Assembly: GCF_020511115.1 (NCBI RefSeq)
Contig: NZ_JAJAVH010000001.1
Location: 434,001 to 498,000 of the forward strand
Origin: Luteimonas panaciterrae
Lineage (GTDB): Bacteria > Pseudomonadota > Gammaproteobacteria > Xanthomonadales > Xanthomonadaceae
Length of the DNA stretch: 64,000 nt
Reading direction: 5' to 3'
The notes beneath the pieces were generated by a model that was not told the origin of the DNA, ran no database searches, and saw nothing but the letters and a program-made list of their open reading frames with translations. Shown here one piece after another: positions 9,793 to 19,095 of the stretch; position 1 is the first letter of the stretch; each line of letters begins with the position of its first letter. The translations under genes were made by a program, and so were the position numbers.

Positions 9793-10542
9793 ATGATCGA
9801 AACGCTGTACGGCGACGAATCCCTCGCCGTCGTCAACAAACCCGCCGGGCTGATGGTCCACGACAGCAAGCTCGCGCGCGGGGAAACCGACTTCGCGGCC
9901 GATCGTTTGCGTGAGCAATTCGGGCGTCCGATCTTCCTCGTGCATCGGCTCGATCGCGCCACGAGTGGTTGCCTGTTGCTGGCGTTCGATCGCGAGACCG
10001 CGTCGCTGCTGGGCAAGACGTTGATGTCGCGTGCGGTGGAAAAAGATTACCTGGCGGTTTGTCGCGGCTGGCCGGCGGAACAGGCATTCGTCGTCGATCA
10101 TCCGCTCGATGGCGGCCCGGGCAAGCCTGAGAAGAAACCCGCCATCACCCGTTTCGCGCGATTGGCCGCGACCGAACTCGAGATTCCATCCAGCGAATTC
10201 GCCACCTCACGCTACGCCTTGCTGCGGGCGTCGCCGGAAACCGGACGCTTCCGCCAGATCCGCCGGCATCTGAAGCATCTCTCGCATCACTTGATCGGCG
10301 ACAGCAGCCACGGCGACGGGCGCCACAACCGCATCTTCCGTCAGCTCGGCGTGCATCGCATGCTGCTGCACGCGTGGCGGCTCTCGTTCGATCATCCGCA
10401 CACGGGGCAGCGTGTCCGCGCCGAGGCGCCGTTTGACGCGGAATTCAGTCGCGCGCTGGCCCTGTTCGGCTCGGATGCTGTCAGTGCCTTTGAAGCCAGC
10501 ACCTTCGAAGTCAGCGCCCTCGGCGCGACGCGGCCTGATTGA
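9793..10542 (+). CDS. truC: TruC, tRNA pseudouridine(65) synthase
   Basis: This 249-residue RluA-family enzyme isomerises uridine to pseudouridine in RNA. The catalytic Asp lies in HRLDRATSG (about residues 51-59), and LVHRLDR, YLAVCRGW, ETGRFRQIRRHLKHLSHHLIGDSSHGDG and HRMLLHAW are all in TruC order; the KHLSHHLIGDSSHGDGRHN stretch separates TruC (tRNA position 65) from RluC/RluD. There is no N-terminal S4 domain, as expected. It starts 25 bp after ubiB. Its last 32 bases overlap the 3' end of the convergent gene at 10511-11146. Confidence 0.9.
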   Translation: MIETLYGDESLAVVNKPAGLMVHDSKLARGETDFAADRLREQFGRPIFLVHRLDRATSGCLLLAFDRETASLLGKTLMSRAVEKDYLAVCRGWPAEQAFVVDHPLDGGPGKPEKKPAITRFARLAATELEIPSSEFATSRYALLRASPETGRFRQIRRHLKHLSHHLIGDSSHGDGRHNRIFRQLGVHRMLLHAWRLSFDHPHTGQRVRAEAPFDAEFSRALALFGSDAVSAFEASTFEVSALGATRPD

Positions 10543-11146
10543 GCGCGCCGTCGAAGTCGCGCTTGGCGTCCTGCAGCGCCGGCATCAGCTGACGGCTGAT
10601 GTCGTTCACGACGCCCTGCAGGGATTGCATGATCTCGGTCGCGTTGCCGCCGCTGATGTTGAGCCCCCCGGCGGAGCCGAGGCCGTTCTGTCCGGACAAC
10701 ATCTGCGCTGCCAGCGCCTGCAAATCCTGACCCTGCAGGCCGCCCTGTAGCGACAAGGCATCACCAATGCCGCCAATCCCGCCAAGGCCACTAGTCTCGG
10801 CGCCAGCGGAATAGACCCGCCCCAGCCGCTCCCGAACGTTGGCATTGCCGTAGGCCTGCTCGTAGTCTTGCGGCGAGCGTGTGGTCAGCTGGCGCCATTG
10901 CTCGGCGAGGGGCGATTCGGCGGCGGGTGCGCCCGGCGCTGCCTGTTGCGGAACGGTGTCCGGAGACGGTTGCTGCGCCGGCACCTCCGTCCAGCTGGAG
11001 GAAATCCGCGGTGTGGCGGAGACATCGGCGATGTCGACGCTGGAGGCGCCATCGATCCGGGCCGGGTCCTGCGGCGCGGCGAAGGCGGTCGGAATGGCCG
11101 TTGCCATGGCGAGCAAGGCGGCCGGGAGCAGGGATGAGCCTTTCAT
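10511..11146 (-). CDS. Exported hypothetical protein, Gly/Gln/Asn-rich
   Basis: I recognise no family. The 211-residue product has a Sec signal peptide (cleavage likely after AFA, residue 23), a Pro/Ala-rich stretch (residues 45-75), a short conserved-looking helix SPLAEQWRQLTTRSPQDYEQAYGNANVRERLG, then a low-complexity Gly-rich section (GLGGIGGIGDALSLQGGLQGQ) and a C-terminal helix with many acidic and basic residues. The start was chosen for AGGAG eight bases upstream; the longer open frame lacks a ribosome site. The 3' end overlaps truC by 32 bp, tail to tail. It lies beside another small exported protein in the same direction (11235-11777), 88 bp away, so they may be expressed together. 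Confidence 0.7.
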   Translation of the reverse strand: MKGSSLLPAALLAMATAIPTAFAAPQDPARIDGASSVDIADVSATPRISSSWTEVPAQQPSPDTVPQQAAPGAPAAESPLAEQWRQLTTRSPQDYEQAYGNANVRERLGRVYSAGAETSGLGGIGGIGDALSLQGGLQGQDLQALAAQMLSGQNGLGSAGGLNISGGNATEIMQSLQGVVNDISRQLMPALQDAKRDFDGALNQAASRRGR

Positions 11147-11234
11147 GGCAGGCGCTCCTAACAGGGGAAACCCGATGATCCGCCAGCAGCCGGGGCGGGT
11201 CAAATCCGCCCCGGTGCGCATGGAAACGCCGGAA

Positions 11235-11777
11235 TCAGTGCTCGTGGGCCGGTTCGGCGGTGGAGGAAGCGTTCTCCAACTGCTTGGCTTCTTCGGCCAG
11301 ATCGCGCTGCAGTTCCTGCATCGCGGGCATCAACAGCTTCTGCACCCCGGCCATCGTGTTCTGCATCAGCTGCGGCAGCTTTTCGAGCATCTTCTGGCCG
11401 GCTGGCGTGCGATAGAACGCAATGATCGCGTCCACGTCCTCGGCTTCGAAGCTCTGGCGGTAGGCGTCGCGATACAGCGGGGCGAGCTTGTCCCAGGTCA
11501 TCACCTGCTTCATGCGATCGAAGGACTTACCCAGGATACGGTCGAAGGACTTGCGCTGTTCCTCGCTGACCTGCTGGCCTTCGAGCATCTGGTTCACCAT
11601 CTGCTTCTGCGAGTTCTCGATTTGCGGGAGCAGGGTTTCGAGCGTCTGCCGGGCGCGCGAGGCTTCGAGGAGCTCGTCGAGCTTGGCATCGCTGGGCGGC
11701 GCGGCGATCGCGGGGGCGGCCAAGCCAATGAGAGCGGGGCCGAGCAGGGCGGCCAATAGCAAGGTACGCAGGGACAT
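11235..11777 (-). CDS. DUF2059 family exported protein
   Basis: The 180-residue protein has a Sec signal (SLRTLLLAALL...AIAAPP) followed by a helical DUF2059 domain: repeated amphipathic helices with the hallmark YRDAYRQSFEAEDVDAIIAFYRTPAGQKMLEKLPQ read as a whole (about residues 100-135). The domain's function is unknown; the protein is expected in the periplasm. An ATG five codons earlier exists, but GGAGG lies eight bases before the ATG at 11777 and overlaps the earlier one, so the shorter start is better. Divergent from arfB. Confidence 0.86.
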   Translation of the reverse strand: MSLRTLLLAALLGPALIGLAAPAIAAPPSDAKLDELLEASRARQTLETLLPQIENSQKQMVNQMLEGQQVSEEQRKSFDRILGKSFDRMKQVMTWDKLAPLYRDAYRQSFEAEDVDAIIAFYRTPAGQKMLEKLPQLMQNTMAGVQKLLMPAMQELQRDLAEEAKQLENASSTAEPAHEH

Positions 11778-11885
11778 CGGGGAATCCTCCATGACGAAAG
11801 ACCGTATGGTCGAGGAAGCCGCGCGCGGCCGTCAAACCGCGGCGTCGACGAAGCCGCAGCGACAGCCGCAGCTACAATTGGCGCC

Positions 11886-12302
11886 ATGACCACCCCGGCC
11901 ATCACCATCCCAGAGCAGGAATTGACCGAACGCTTCGTGCGCGCGGCGGGTCCGGGTGGCCAGAACGTCAACAAGGTGGCGACGGCGGTGGAACTGCGTT
12001 TCGACGTGGCCGGTTCGCCCTCGCTGCCCGAGCCCGTGCGCGCGCGCCTGCTCGCCAAGCGCGACCGCCGCATGACCGACGAAGGCGTCCTGGTGATCAG
12101 CGCGCAACGTTTCCGCACGCAGGACCGCAACCGCCAGGACGCGCGCGAGCGGCTGGCCGCGTTCATCGAATCCGGCCTGCACGCGCCCAAGCCGCGCATC
12201 GCCACGCGTCCCAGCCGCGCGGCCAAGGCACGGCGGCTGGACGCCAAGCGCGAACGCAGTACGATCAAACAGGGGCGTTCGCGGCGCGGCTGGGACGATT
12301 GA
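11886..12302 (+). CDS. arfB: ArfB, peptidyl-tRNA hydrolase for ribosome rescue
   Basis: This 138-residue protein is a release-factor-like hydrolase that frees ribosomes stalled on mRNAs without a stop codon. The catalytic GGQ is in AGPGGQNVNKVATAVELRFD (about residues 20-39). A basic tail (residues 100-135: KPRIATRPSRAAKARRLDAKRERS) is what enters the empty mRNA channel in ArfB. Its length and the lack of codon-recognition domains rule out PrfA/PrfB. It is followed after 88 bp by an acyltransferase gene in the same direction. Confidence 0.92.
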   Translation: MTTPAITIPEQELTERFVRAAGPGGQNVNKVATAVELRFDVAGSPSLPEPVRARLLAKRDRRMTDEGVLVISAQRFRTQDRNRQDARERLAAFIESGLHAPKPRIATRPSRAAKARRLDAKRERSTIKQGRSRRGWDD

Positions 12303-12390
12303 GCCGGAATGATCGAGCTGTAACGATTGAGCCGTTGAATGAAGAGGGCGGCGCCGGACCGATCGGCGCCGTTGGAACTCGGGGAGAGGC

Positions 12391-13032
12391 ATGAGCGATA
12401 CCGATAGCGACGACCAGCACCGCGATCACAACCAGCACGACGGTGTCGTGCCGATCCTGCCGCCGAACGCACCGCAGGTGAAACATAACGGCTTCACCCG
12501 TTGGCTCGGCCGCAGCATCCTGCGGCTGGGCGGCTGGCGCGTGATGGGCTCGTTTCCCAATATCCCAAGGCTGGTGATGATCGGCGCGCCGCACTCGTCC
12601 AACTGGGATGCCGTGTGGGCGTTCGCGGCCAAGGTCGCGATGGGGCTGGACGTGCGCATCCTGGTCAAGGACTCGGTGTTCCGCATCCCGGGCTTGGGCT
12701 GGATGTGCCGGCGGCTGGGCATGATGCCGGTCGACCGCAGCGCGCCGGCCGGCGTGATCGAACAGGCCGCGGCACTGATCCGCGACCAGGAACGCTTCTG
12801 GTACGGCCTGGCGCCGGAAGGCACGCGCAAGCGCGTGGAGCGCTGGAAGACCGGATTCTGGAAAATCGCCAAGGCCGCCGAGGTGCCGATCCTGGGCATC
12901 TATCTGCACTATCCCGAACGCGTGATCGGCGTCGGGCCGCTGTTCCATCCCACCGACGACATGGCCGCCGACATCGCCGCCATCCGCAAGTGGTACCTGC
13001 CGTGGGAAGGCAAGCACCACGGCACGCAATGA
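12391..13032 (+). CDS. PlsC-like lysophospholipid acyltransferase family protein
   Basis: The 213-residue protein has the acyltransferase block I motif as HSSNWD (about residues 69-74), block III-like LAPEGTRKR (residues 142-150), and a short N-terminal hydrophobic segment (ILRLGGWRVMGSF). Members transfer acyl groups to lysophospholipids or related glycerol acceptors at the inner membrane. HxxxxD is here H-SSNW-D, matching a branch of short acyltransferases distinct from classical PlsC. The exact substrate cannot be told. GGGGAGAGG just before the ATG is a good ribosome site. Next is the alpha-2-macroglobulin gene, 88 bp downstream. Confidence 0.82.
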   Translation: MSDTDSDDQHRDHNQHDGVVPILPPNAPQVKHNGFTRWLGRSILRLGGWRVMGSFPNIPRLVMIGAPHSSNWDAVWAFAAKVAMGLDVRILVKDSVFRIPGLGWMCRRLGMMPVDRSAPAGVIEQAAALIRDQERFWYGLAPEGTRKRVERWKTGFWKIAKAAEVPILGIYLHYPERVIGVGPLFHPTDDMAADIAAIRKWYLPWEGKHHGTQ

Positions 13033-13120
13033 CATCGCGCAACTGCTAAGCTGCGCGCCATTGCCGGGTGCGGGGGAAACACTCGGTTCACCAAAGTTGT
13101 AGTCGTCGTGCGGGGGCACG

Positions 13121-16100
13121 ATGAGCGCCCAGGGAACGGAATCAGCCGCGTCTTCTTCTTCGCCCGAACCGGACATCTGGCCGGATCGAATCCTGCGCGC
13201 GTTGTTCGGCCGCTTCGACTGGCAACCGCCGCGCTGGCTCGCGGCGTGGGGCGCCAGTCTGCGCATGCGGCCGATGCATTGGCTCGGCGGCGCGTTCGCG
13301 CTGATCGCGTTGCTGTTGTGGTGGCACACGAAGCCACCGGCACCGCCGCAACCGGATGCGCTCGAAGTCAGACTCAGCGAACCGGCGCGCACCGACTACA
13401 CGCAGACCCCGCCGAAACTCTCGCCACTGCGCCTGCATTTCTCCGGCTCCGCCGCGCCGCTCGACCAGGTCGGCAAGGCGCCGAAAGGCGTGACGATGCA
13501 GCCGTCGCATCCGGGCGAATGGATGTGGAGCGACGACAGCACGCTGGTGTTCACGCCGGCGAAGGACTGGCCGATCGCCACCGAATTCGAGATCACGCTC
13601 GATCCTGCCGTCGCCGTGGCGCCGAAAGTGCGGCTGGTGGCGAGCGAATTCGAATTCACCACGCATGCCTTCGAGGCCAGTGTCGCGACATCGGAGTTCT
13701 ATCAGGACCCGCAGGACCCGAACCTGAAAAAGGCGGTGTACGAGCTGAAGTTCTCGCATCCGGTCGACGCGGCTTCGCTGGAGAAGCGCATCGGCTTCAC
13801 CTACACCGATGGCGCGGGCAGGACACTGCCGTCGCCGACGAAGACGCTCGTCTACGATGAACGCCGGCTCCGCGCCTGGGTGCATTCGGCGCCCCTGACG
13901 ATTCCGGAGAACGGCGGCAAGCTGCTGCTGGACATCGACGAAGGCGTCGTCAGCACGCTCGGCGGCGAAGGCACGGCGGAGAAGCTGTCCTCGAACGTCA
14001 ATTTGCCGTCGCTCTACAGCGTGGCTGTCGACAGCATCGACGCCACGCTTGCCGAGAACGATCGCTACGAGCCGGAACAGGTGCTGGTGCTGACCTTCAA
14101 CCAGGCCATGCGCGATACCGATGTCTCGCGCGCGGTCGAGGCGCGGCTGTTGCCGGAGAAAAATCCGAAACTGCCGGCCAAGCAGCAATCGAGCCCGTAC
14201 AACTGGTCGGCGAACGAAGTCGACGAGGCGATCCTCAAGCAATCCTCGAAAGTCGCGCTGACACCGCTGCCGGCCGAGCGCGAATTCGTCGAGACGCACA
14301 GCTTCAAATATCAGGCGCCGCCGAACCGCTATCTGGTCATCCGCGTGGCGAAGGGCCTGAAGTCCTTCGGCGGCTTCCTGCTCGGACAGCCCGTGAACGA
14401 AGTGCGGCAGGTGCCGCCGTACCCGGAACTGCTGCGCTTCGTCGGCGAAGGCTCGCTGCTGTCGCTGCGCGGCGAGCGCCGCGTCAGCATCGCCGCGCGC
14501 AACGTGCCGGGTTTGCGTCTGGAAGTCGCGCGCGTGCTGCCGGGCGCGTTGCATCAGCTGGTGCAGAACAACAGCGGCGACTACACCAATCCCAGCCTCG
14601 ACTATCTCGACGAGGACAGCCTGGTCGAGCGTGAGGAAACCCGGCGCACTTTCCCGTCCGGCGATCCCGCGAAGACGCGCTACGAAGGTGTCGACCTTGG
14701 CGAGTATCTTGCCCCCGGCAAGCGCGGCGTGTTCCTGCTCAGCCTGCGCAAGCTGGACACGGAAGACGCCAAGAAGACCGCACGGGAAACCCTGGACGAA
14801 AACGCCGGCGAGGAATCTGACCGCCGCCTGATCGTGCTCACCGACCTCGGCATGATCGCCAAGCTGGCGCTGGACGGCAGTCGCGACGTGTTCGTGCAGT
14901 CGATCGCCAGCGGCACCCCGGTCGCCGGCGCGCGCGTGCGCGCGATCGCGCGCAACGGCGAAACCCTGGTCGATGCCACCACCGACGCCGGCGGCCATGC
15001 ACGCCTACCGGCGCTGAAGGCATTCGTGCGCGAGAAGAAACCGGTGATGCTCACCGTCGAGCAGGGCGGCGACCTGTCGTTCCTGCCGATTGGCGACGAC
15101 GGTCGCACGCTCGACTACTCGCGCTTCGACATCGGCGGCGAGGAGAACGCGGCCGAATCCGGCGCGCTGAAAGCAAGCCTCTTCTCCGATCGCGGCCTGT
15201 ACCGGCCCGGCGACACCGTGCATCTCGGATTGATCGTGCGCGCCGCCGATTGGTCGCGTCCGCTTGCCGGCCTGCCGCTGGAACTGGTGGTGACCGATCC
15301 GCGCGGCTCGGTGGCGCAGCGCCAGCGCCTCACGCTCGGTGAAGTGGGTTTCGAGAGTGCCGACTTCACGCCGAGCGAGAACGGACCGAGCGGTACGTGG
15401 TCCGCAGAACTATTTCTGATTGGTAAGGAAAACGAACGCACCAGCATCGGCAGCACCACCGTGCAGGTGCGCGAATTCCTGCCCGACTCGATGCGCGTGG
15501 AAGCGCGCTTCTCGGCGCAGGCCAGCGAAGGCTGGGTCAAGCCGGAAGGCCTGAAAGCGGTGATCACGGCGGAAAATCTGTTCGGCACACCGGCGCAGGA
15601 ACGCCGCGTCGAAGCGAGCATGGTGCTGCGCCCCGCGTTCCCCGAATTCGCGCGCTGGCCGGGATGGAATTTCTACGATCCGCAGCGCGCCAAGGAAGGC
15701 TACGACGAAGCCCTGAGCGATGCGAAGACCGACGCCGAGGGCAAGGCCGAGATCGCACTGGGCCTGGAGAAGTACGCACGCGCCACCTATCAGCTCAGCT
15801 TGCTGGCGCGCGCATTCGAACCGGGCAGCGGTCGCAACGTCGCCGCCAGCGTCACCACGCTGGTGTCCAGCAACGAATACCTGGTCGGCATGAAGAGTGC
15901 CGACGCGCTCGATTACGTCAAGCGCGACAGCAAGCGTGGCGTGCAGCTGGTCGCGATCGGCGCCGACGCCAAGGCGCGTGCGGTGACTGGCTTGCACGCG
16001 GTGCTCGTCGAGCGCCGCTACGTCTCGGTGCTGACCAAGCAGGATTCCGGCGTCTACAAATACGTCTCGCAGCTGCGCCTGGACGATCGCAAGGACACGC

Positions 16101-19009
16101 CGCTCGCGCTTGCCGCCAGTGCGCAGAGCTATCCGCTGCCGACCGACAAGCCCGGCGACTTCCGCCTGGAGATCCGCGACGGCAACGGCAACGCGCTCAA
16201 CCGCATCGACTATAGCGTGGCCGGCGCCGCCAACCTCACGCGCTCGCTGGAGCGCAACGCCGAGTTGACGCTCTCACTGTCGAAGGCCGACTACGCGCCG
16301 GGCGAAGAGATCGAAATCAGCGTGCGCGCGCCGTATGCCGGTGCCGGCCTGATCACGCTCGAACGCGACAAGGTCTACGCCCACGCTTGGTTCAAGGCCG
16401 ACACCACCGCCTCGGTGCAGCGCATCCGCGTGCCGGCCGAGTTCGAGGGCAACGGCTACGTCAACGTGCAGTTCGTGCGCGATCCGAATTCGGACGAAGT
16501 GTTCATGAGTCCGTTGTCGTATGGCGTCGCGCCGTTCAAGGTCAACCGGAAAGCGCGCACGCAGCCGCTGTCGGTCGATCTGCCGAAAGTCGCCAAACCC
16601 GGCGCCGACATCCCGCTCACGATCAAGACCGAAGGCCGCGCGCGCGTGGTCGTCTTCGCGGTCGATGAAGGCATCCTGCAGGTGGCGCGCTATCGCGTCG
16701 GCGATCCGCTCGACACCTTCTTCGCCAAGAAGATGCTGCAGGTGGAGACCGCGCAGATCCTCGACCTGATCCTGCCCGAGTTCAGCCGCCTCACCGGCAT
16801 GGCCGCACCGGGCGGCGACAACGGTTCGGACCTCGCCAAGAATCTCAACCCGTTCAAGCGCAAGAGCGAGAAGCCGGCGGTGTGGTGGTCTGGGCTGGTC
16901 GATGTCGACGGCGAGAAGACGCTGCACTTCAGCCTGCCCGACCACTTCAACGGCAAGGTGCGCGTCGTGGCCGTGGCGGTGACGCCGCAGAAGATCGGCC
17001 TGCTCGAAACCAACATGCTCTCGCGCGGCGATTTCGTACTCACGCCGACACTGCCCACGCACGTCGCGCCCGGCGACGAATTCGAACTGCCGATCGGCGT
17101 CGCCAACACCGTGCCCGGCGCCAAGGCGGCATTGCCGGTGACGGTGAGCCTGCTGCTGCCGCCATCGCTGCAGGCGGTCGGCACGGCCAAGGCGATGCTC
17201 TCGCTCGCGCCCGGCCGCGAAGGCACGGTGCGCCTGCGCCTGCGCGCCGGTGATCGCCTCGGCGCGGCCGCGGTGACGATGGTGGCGCAGTCCGGCAAGT
17301 ATCGCGCGCAGCGGCGCATCGAATTGTCACTGCGTCCGGCGGTGGCGATGCGACAGGAGTTGCGCGTCGGCCATACCGCGACGCGACTGGAACTGAAGCA
17401 GCTGCGCACGATGTACGACCAGCTCGCGCAGCGCCGGATCGCCGCGTCGACATCGCCCTTCGTCGCCGTCGACGGCCTCAGCGCCTACCTCGCCGACTAT
17501 CCGCACCTGTGCACCGAACAGATCGTCAGCGCCGCGATGCCGGCGCTGCTCAGCGGCGCGCATCCGGAATTCGCGCTGATGCCGGCGGATCAGGTCAAGA
17601 GCTCGACCAACAAGGCGCTCGGCGAACTGCGCTCTCGCCAGAATTCCGACGGCGGCTTCGGAACATGGCTGGCGACGCCGGACGTCGATCCCTTCGTTTC
17701 CGCCTACGCCACGCTGTATCTGATCGAAGCGAACGAGCGCGGGCAAACGGTGCCGCGCGATCTGCTCGACGCCGCCAACCGCTACCTCAAGAGCATGGCC
17801 GCCGATCGCGCGCTCACCTCGCAGACGCAACTACGCGCCCGCGCGCTCGCCGTCTACCTGCTGATCCGCCAGGGCCAGAACGCCAACAATCTGCTGGCCG
17901 GCGTGCGCGAACAGCTCGAACGCGATTTCCCGAAGCGCTGGCAGCAGGATGACGCCACCGCGATGCTGCTGGCCGCCAGCCATCGCCTGTTGCAGCAGGA
18001 CAAACCGGCCAACAGCCTGGTCGCCACCGTGTTCCCGCGCATCAATGCGGCCAAACCGGCGCGCGTCTTTGCCTATGCCGACTACTACGATCCCGGCATC
18101 GCGCAGGGCTGGTCGCTGTACCTGCTGTACAAGCATTTCCCGGAACAGGCCAAGCGCCTCGGCAGCAGCGCCATCGATCGTTTGCTGTCGCCGCTGCGCG
18201 ACAATAGCTACAACACGCTCTCGTCCGCCTTCATTCTGTTGACGCTCGAAGCCTACGGCGCTACGCAGATATCGACTGTGCCGCCGGGCATCGAAGCCAT
18301 CGGTGCCGACAATCGCGCCCGTGCCATCGGCACTGCGCCAAGCGATGTCGCGGGCCTGCTGCGCCGTGCCACCTTTACGGGCAGCGATCGCAGCCTGCGC
18401 GTGCTGCCCGCTGGTGGCAGCACCGCCTGGTATGCGCTCGCGCAATCCGGCTTCGATCGCAAGCCGGGACCGGCGGTGCAGGACAAGGGCCTGGAGATCG
18501 TGCGTGACTACCTCGACGATGCCGGCAAGCCGCTGACCGAAGTGCCACTCGGCAAGGAAGTCACCGTGCGCCTGCGCGTGCGCGCATTGGGTTCGCGTAC
18601 TTACAGCAACATCGCCATCGTCGACCTGCTGCCGGGTGGTTTCGAGACGGTGATGCAGACCGCGCCTGCATCCGACGTGCCGGATGAAAGCGAGGAAGAG
18701 TACGAAGAGGGCTGCGAAGAGGAGTGCGAGGATTCTGCTTCGAGCACCGAGACGCCGGGCCCCGCGCCGGCCACCTTGGCGCTGCCCGGATCGACGTTCT
18801 ATCCCGAGCACGTCGAACCGCGCGAGGATCGCGTGCTGCTCTACGGCATCGTCACTGGCGAGATGAAGGAATTCCAGTACCGCATCCGTCCGGGCAATGC
18901 CGGCCGCTTCGTTGTGCCGCCGGTCTATGCCGAGTCGATGTACGAGCGTGGGGTCTACGCGCAAGCGGTCGCTGGAAATACACTGATTGTGCGGGTGCCC
19001 GGGAAGTGA
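13121..19009 (+). CDS. Bacterial alpha-2-macroglobulin, membrane-anchored
   Basis: This 1962-residue protein is a periplasmic protease trap of the YfhM type. It is anchored by one transmembrane helix (about residues 53-68) instead of the lipid anchor of E. coli YfhM. MG domains follow, including ASLFSDRGLYRPGDTVHLGLIVR and the GEEIEISVRAPYAGAGLITLERD region, and the bait-flanking segment. The thioester motif CTEQ starts at Cys1464, followed by alpha-alpha barrel repeats (SDGGFGTWL). Near the C-terminus (about residues 1850-1875) is an acidic insert with CEEEC. It is two genes upstream of pbpC, the usual partner: the trap is thought to protect cells when the wall is breached, and PBP1C to repair the wall. 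Confidence 0.93.
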   Translation: MSAQGTESAASSSSPEPDIWPDRILRALFGRFDWQPPRWLAAWGASLRMRPMHWLGGAFALIALLLWWHTKPPAPPQPDALEVRLSEPARTDYTQTPPKLSPLRLHFSGSAAPLDQVGKAPKGVTMQPSHPGEWMWSDDSTLVFTPAKDWPIATEFEITLDPAVAVAPKVRLVASEFEFTTHAFEASVATSEFYQDPQDPNLKKAVYELKFSHPVDAASLEKRIGFTYTDGAGRTLPSPTKTLVYDERRLRAWVHSAPLTIPENGGKLLLDIDEGVVSTLGGEGTAEKLSSNVNLPSLYSVAVDSIDATLAENDRYEPEQVLVLTFNQAMRDTDVSRAVEARLLPEKNPKLPAKQQSSPYNWSANEVDEAILKQSSKVALTPLPAEREFVETHSFKYQAPPNRYLVIRVAKGLKSFGGFLLGQPVNEVRQVPPYPELLRFVGEGSLLSLRGERRVSIAARNVPGLRLEVARVLPGALHQLVQNNSGDYTNPSLDYLDEDSLVEREETRRTFPSGDPAKTRYEGVDLGEYLAPGKRGVFLLSLRKLDTEDAKKTARETLDENAGEESDRRLIVLTDLGMIAKLALDGSRDVFVQSIASGTPVAGARVRAIARNGETLVDATTDAGGHARLPALKAFVREKKPVMLTVEQGGDLSFLPIGDDGRTLDYSRFDIGGEENAAESGALKASLFSDRGLYRPGDTVHLGLIVRAADWSRPLAGLPLELVVTDPRGSVAQRQRLTLGEVGFESADFTPSENGPSGTWSAELFLIGKENERTSIGSTTVQVREFLPDSMRVEARFSAQASEGWVKPEGLKAVITAENLFGTPAQERRVEASMVLRPAFPEFARWPGWNFYDPQRAKEGYDEALSDAKTDAEGKAEIALGLEKYARATYQLSLLARAFEPGSGRNVAASVTTLVSSNEYLVGMKSADALDYVKRDSKRGVQLVAIGADAKARAVTGLHAVLVERRYVSVLTKQDSGVYKYVSQLRLDDRKDTPLALAASAQSYPLPTDKPGDFRLEIRDGNGNALNRIDYSVAGAANLTRSLERNAELTLSLSKADYAPGEEIEISVRAPYAGAGLITLERDKVYAHAWFKADTTASVQRIRVPAEFEGNGYVNVQFVRDPNSDEVFMSPLSYGVAPFKVNRKARTQPLSVDLPKVAKPGADIPLTIKTEGRARVVVFAVDEGILQVARYRVGDPLDTFFAKKMLQVETAQILDLILPEFSRLTGMAAPGGDNGSDLAKNLNPFKRKSEKPAVWWSGLVDVDGEKTLHFSLPDHFNGKVRVVAVAVTPQKIGLLETNMLSRGDFVLTPTLPTHVAPGDEFELPIGVANTVPGAKAALPVTVSLLLPPSLQAVGTAKAMLSLAPGREGTVRLRLRAGDRLGAAAVTMVAQSGKYRAQRRIELSLRPAVAMRQELRVGHTATRLELKQLRTMYDQLAQRRIAASTSPFVAVDGLSAYLADYPHLCTEQIVSAAMPALLSGAHPEFALMPADQVKSSTNKALGELRSRQNSDGGFGTWLATPDVDPFVSAYATLYLIEANERGQTVPRDLLDAANRYLKSMAADRALTSQTQLRARALAVYLLIRQGQNANNLLAGVREQLERDFPKRWQQDDATAMLLAASHRLLQQDKPANSLVATVFPRINAAKPARVFAYADYYDPGIAQGWSLYLLYKHFPEQAKRLGSSAIDRLLSPLRDNSYNTLSSAFILLTLEAYGATQISTVPPGIEAIGADNRARAIGTAPSDVAGLLRRATFTGSDRSLRVLPAGGSTAWYALAQSGFDRKPGPAVQDKGLEIVRDYLDDAGKPLTEVPLGKEVTVRLRVRALGSRTYSNIAIVDLLPGGFETVMQTAPASDVPDESEEEYEEGCEEECEDSASSTETPGPAPATLALPGSTFYPEHVEPREDRVLLYGIVTGEMKEFQYRIRPGNAGRFVVPPVYAESMYERGVYAQAVAGNTLIVRVPGK

Positions 19010-19095
19010 GGATCTCGGGCGTCGAAGCGCATCGGCGACGGGGTGCTTTGCAATAGGCCCGATGGCATGAAGATGTGTCCTGGAGCCGTAATCCC

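Noticed and set aside
13142-14998. 618-codon minus-strand frame opposite the alpha-2-macroglobulin gene
   Set aside because: Composition is typical of an antisense shadow and the opposite strand encodes recognised MG domains.
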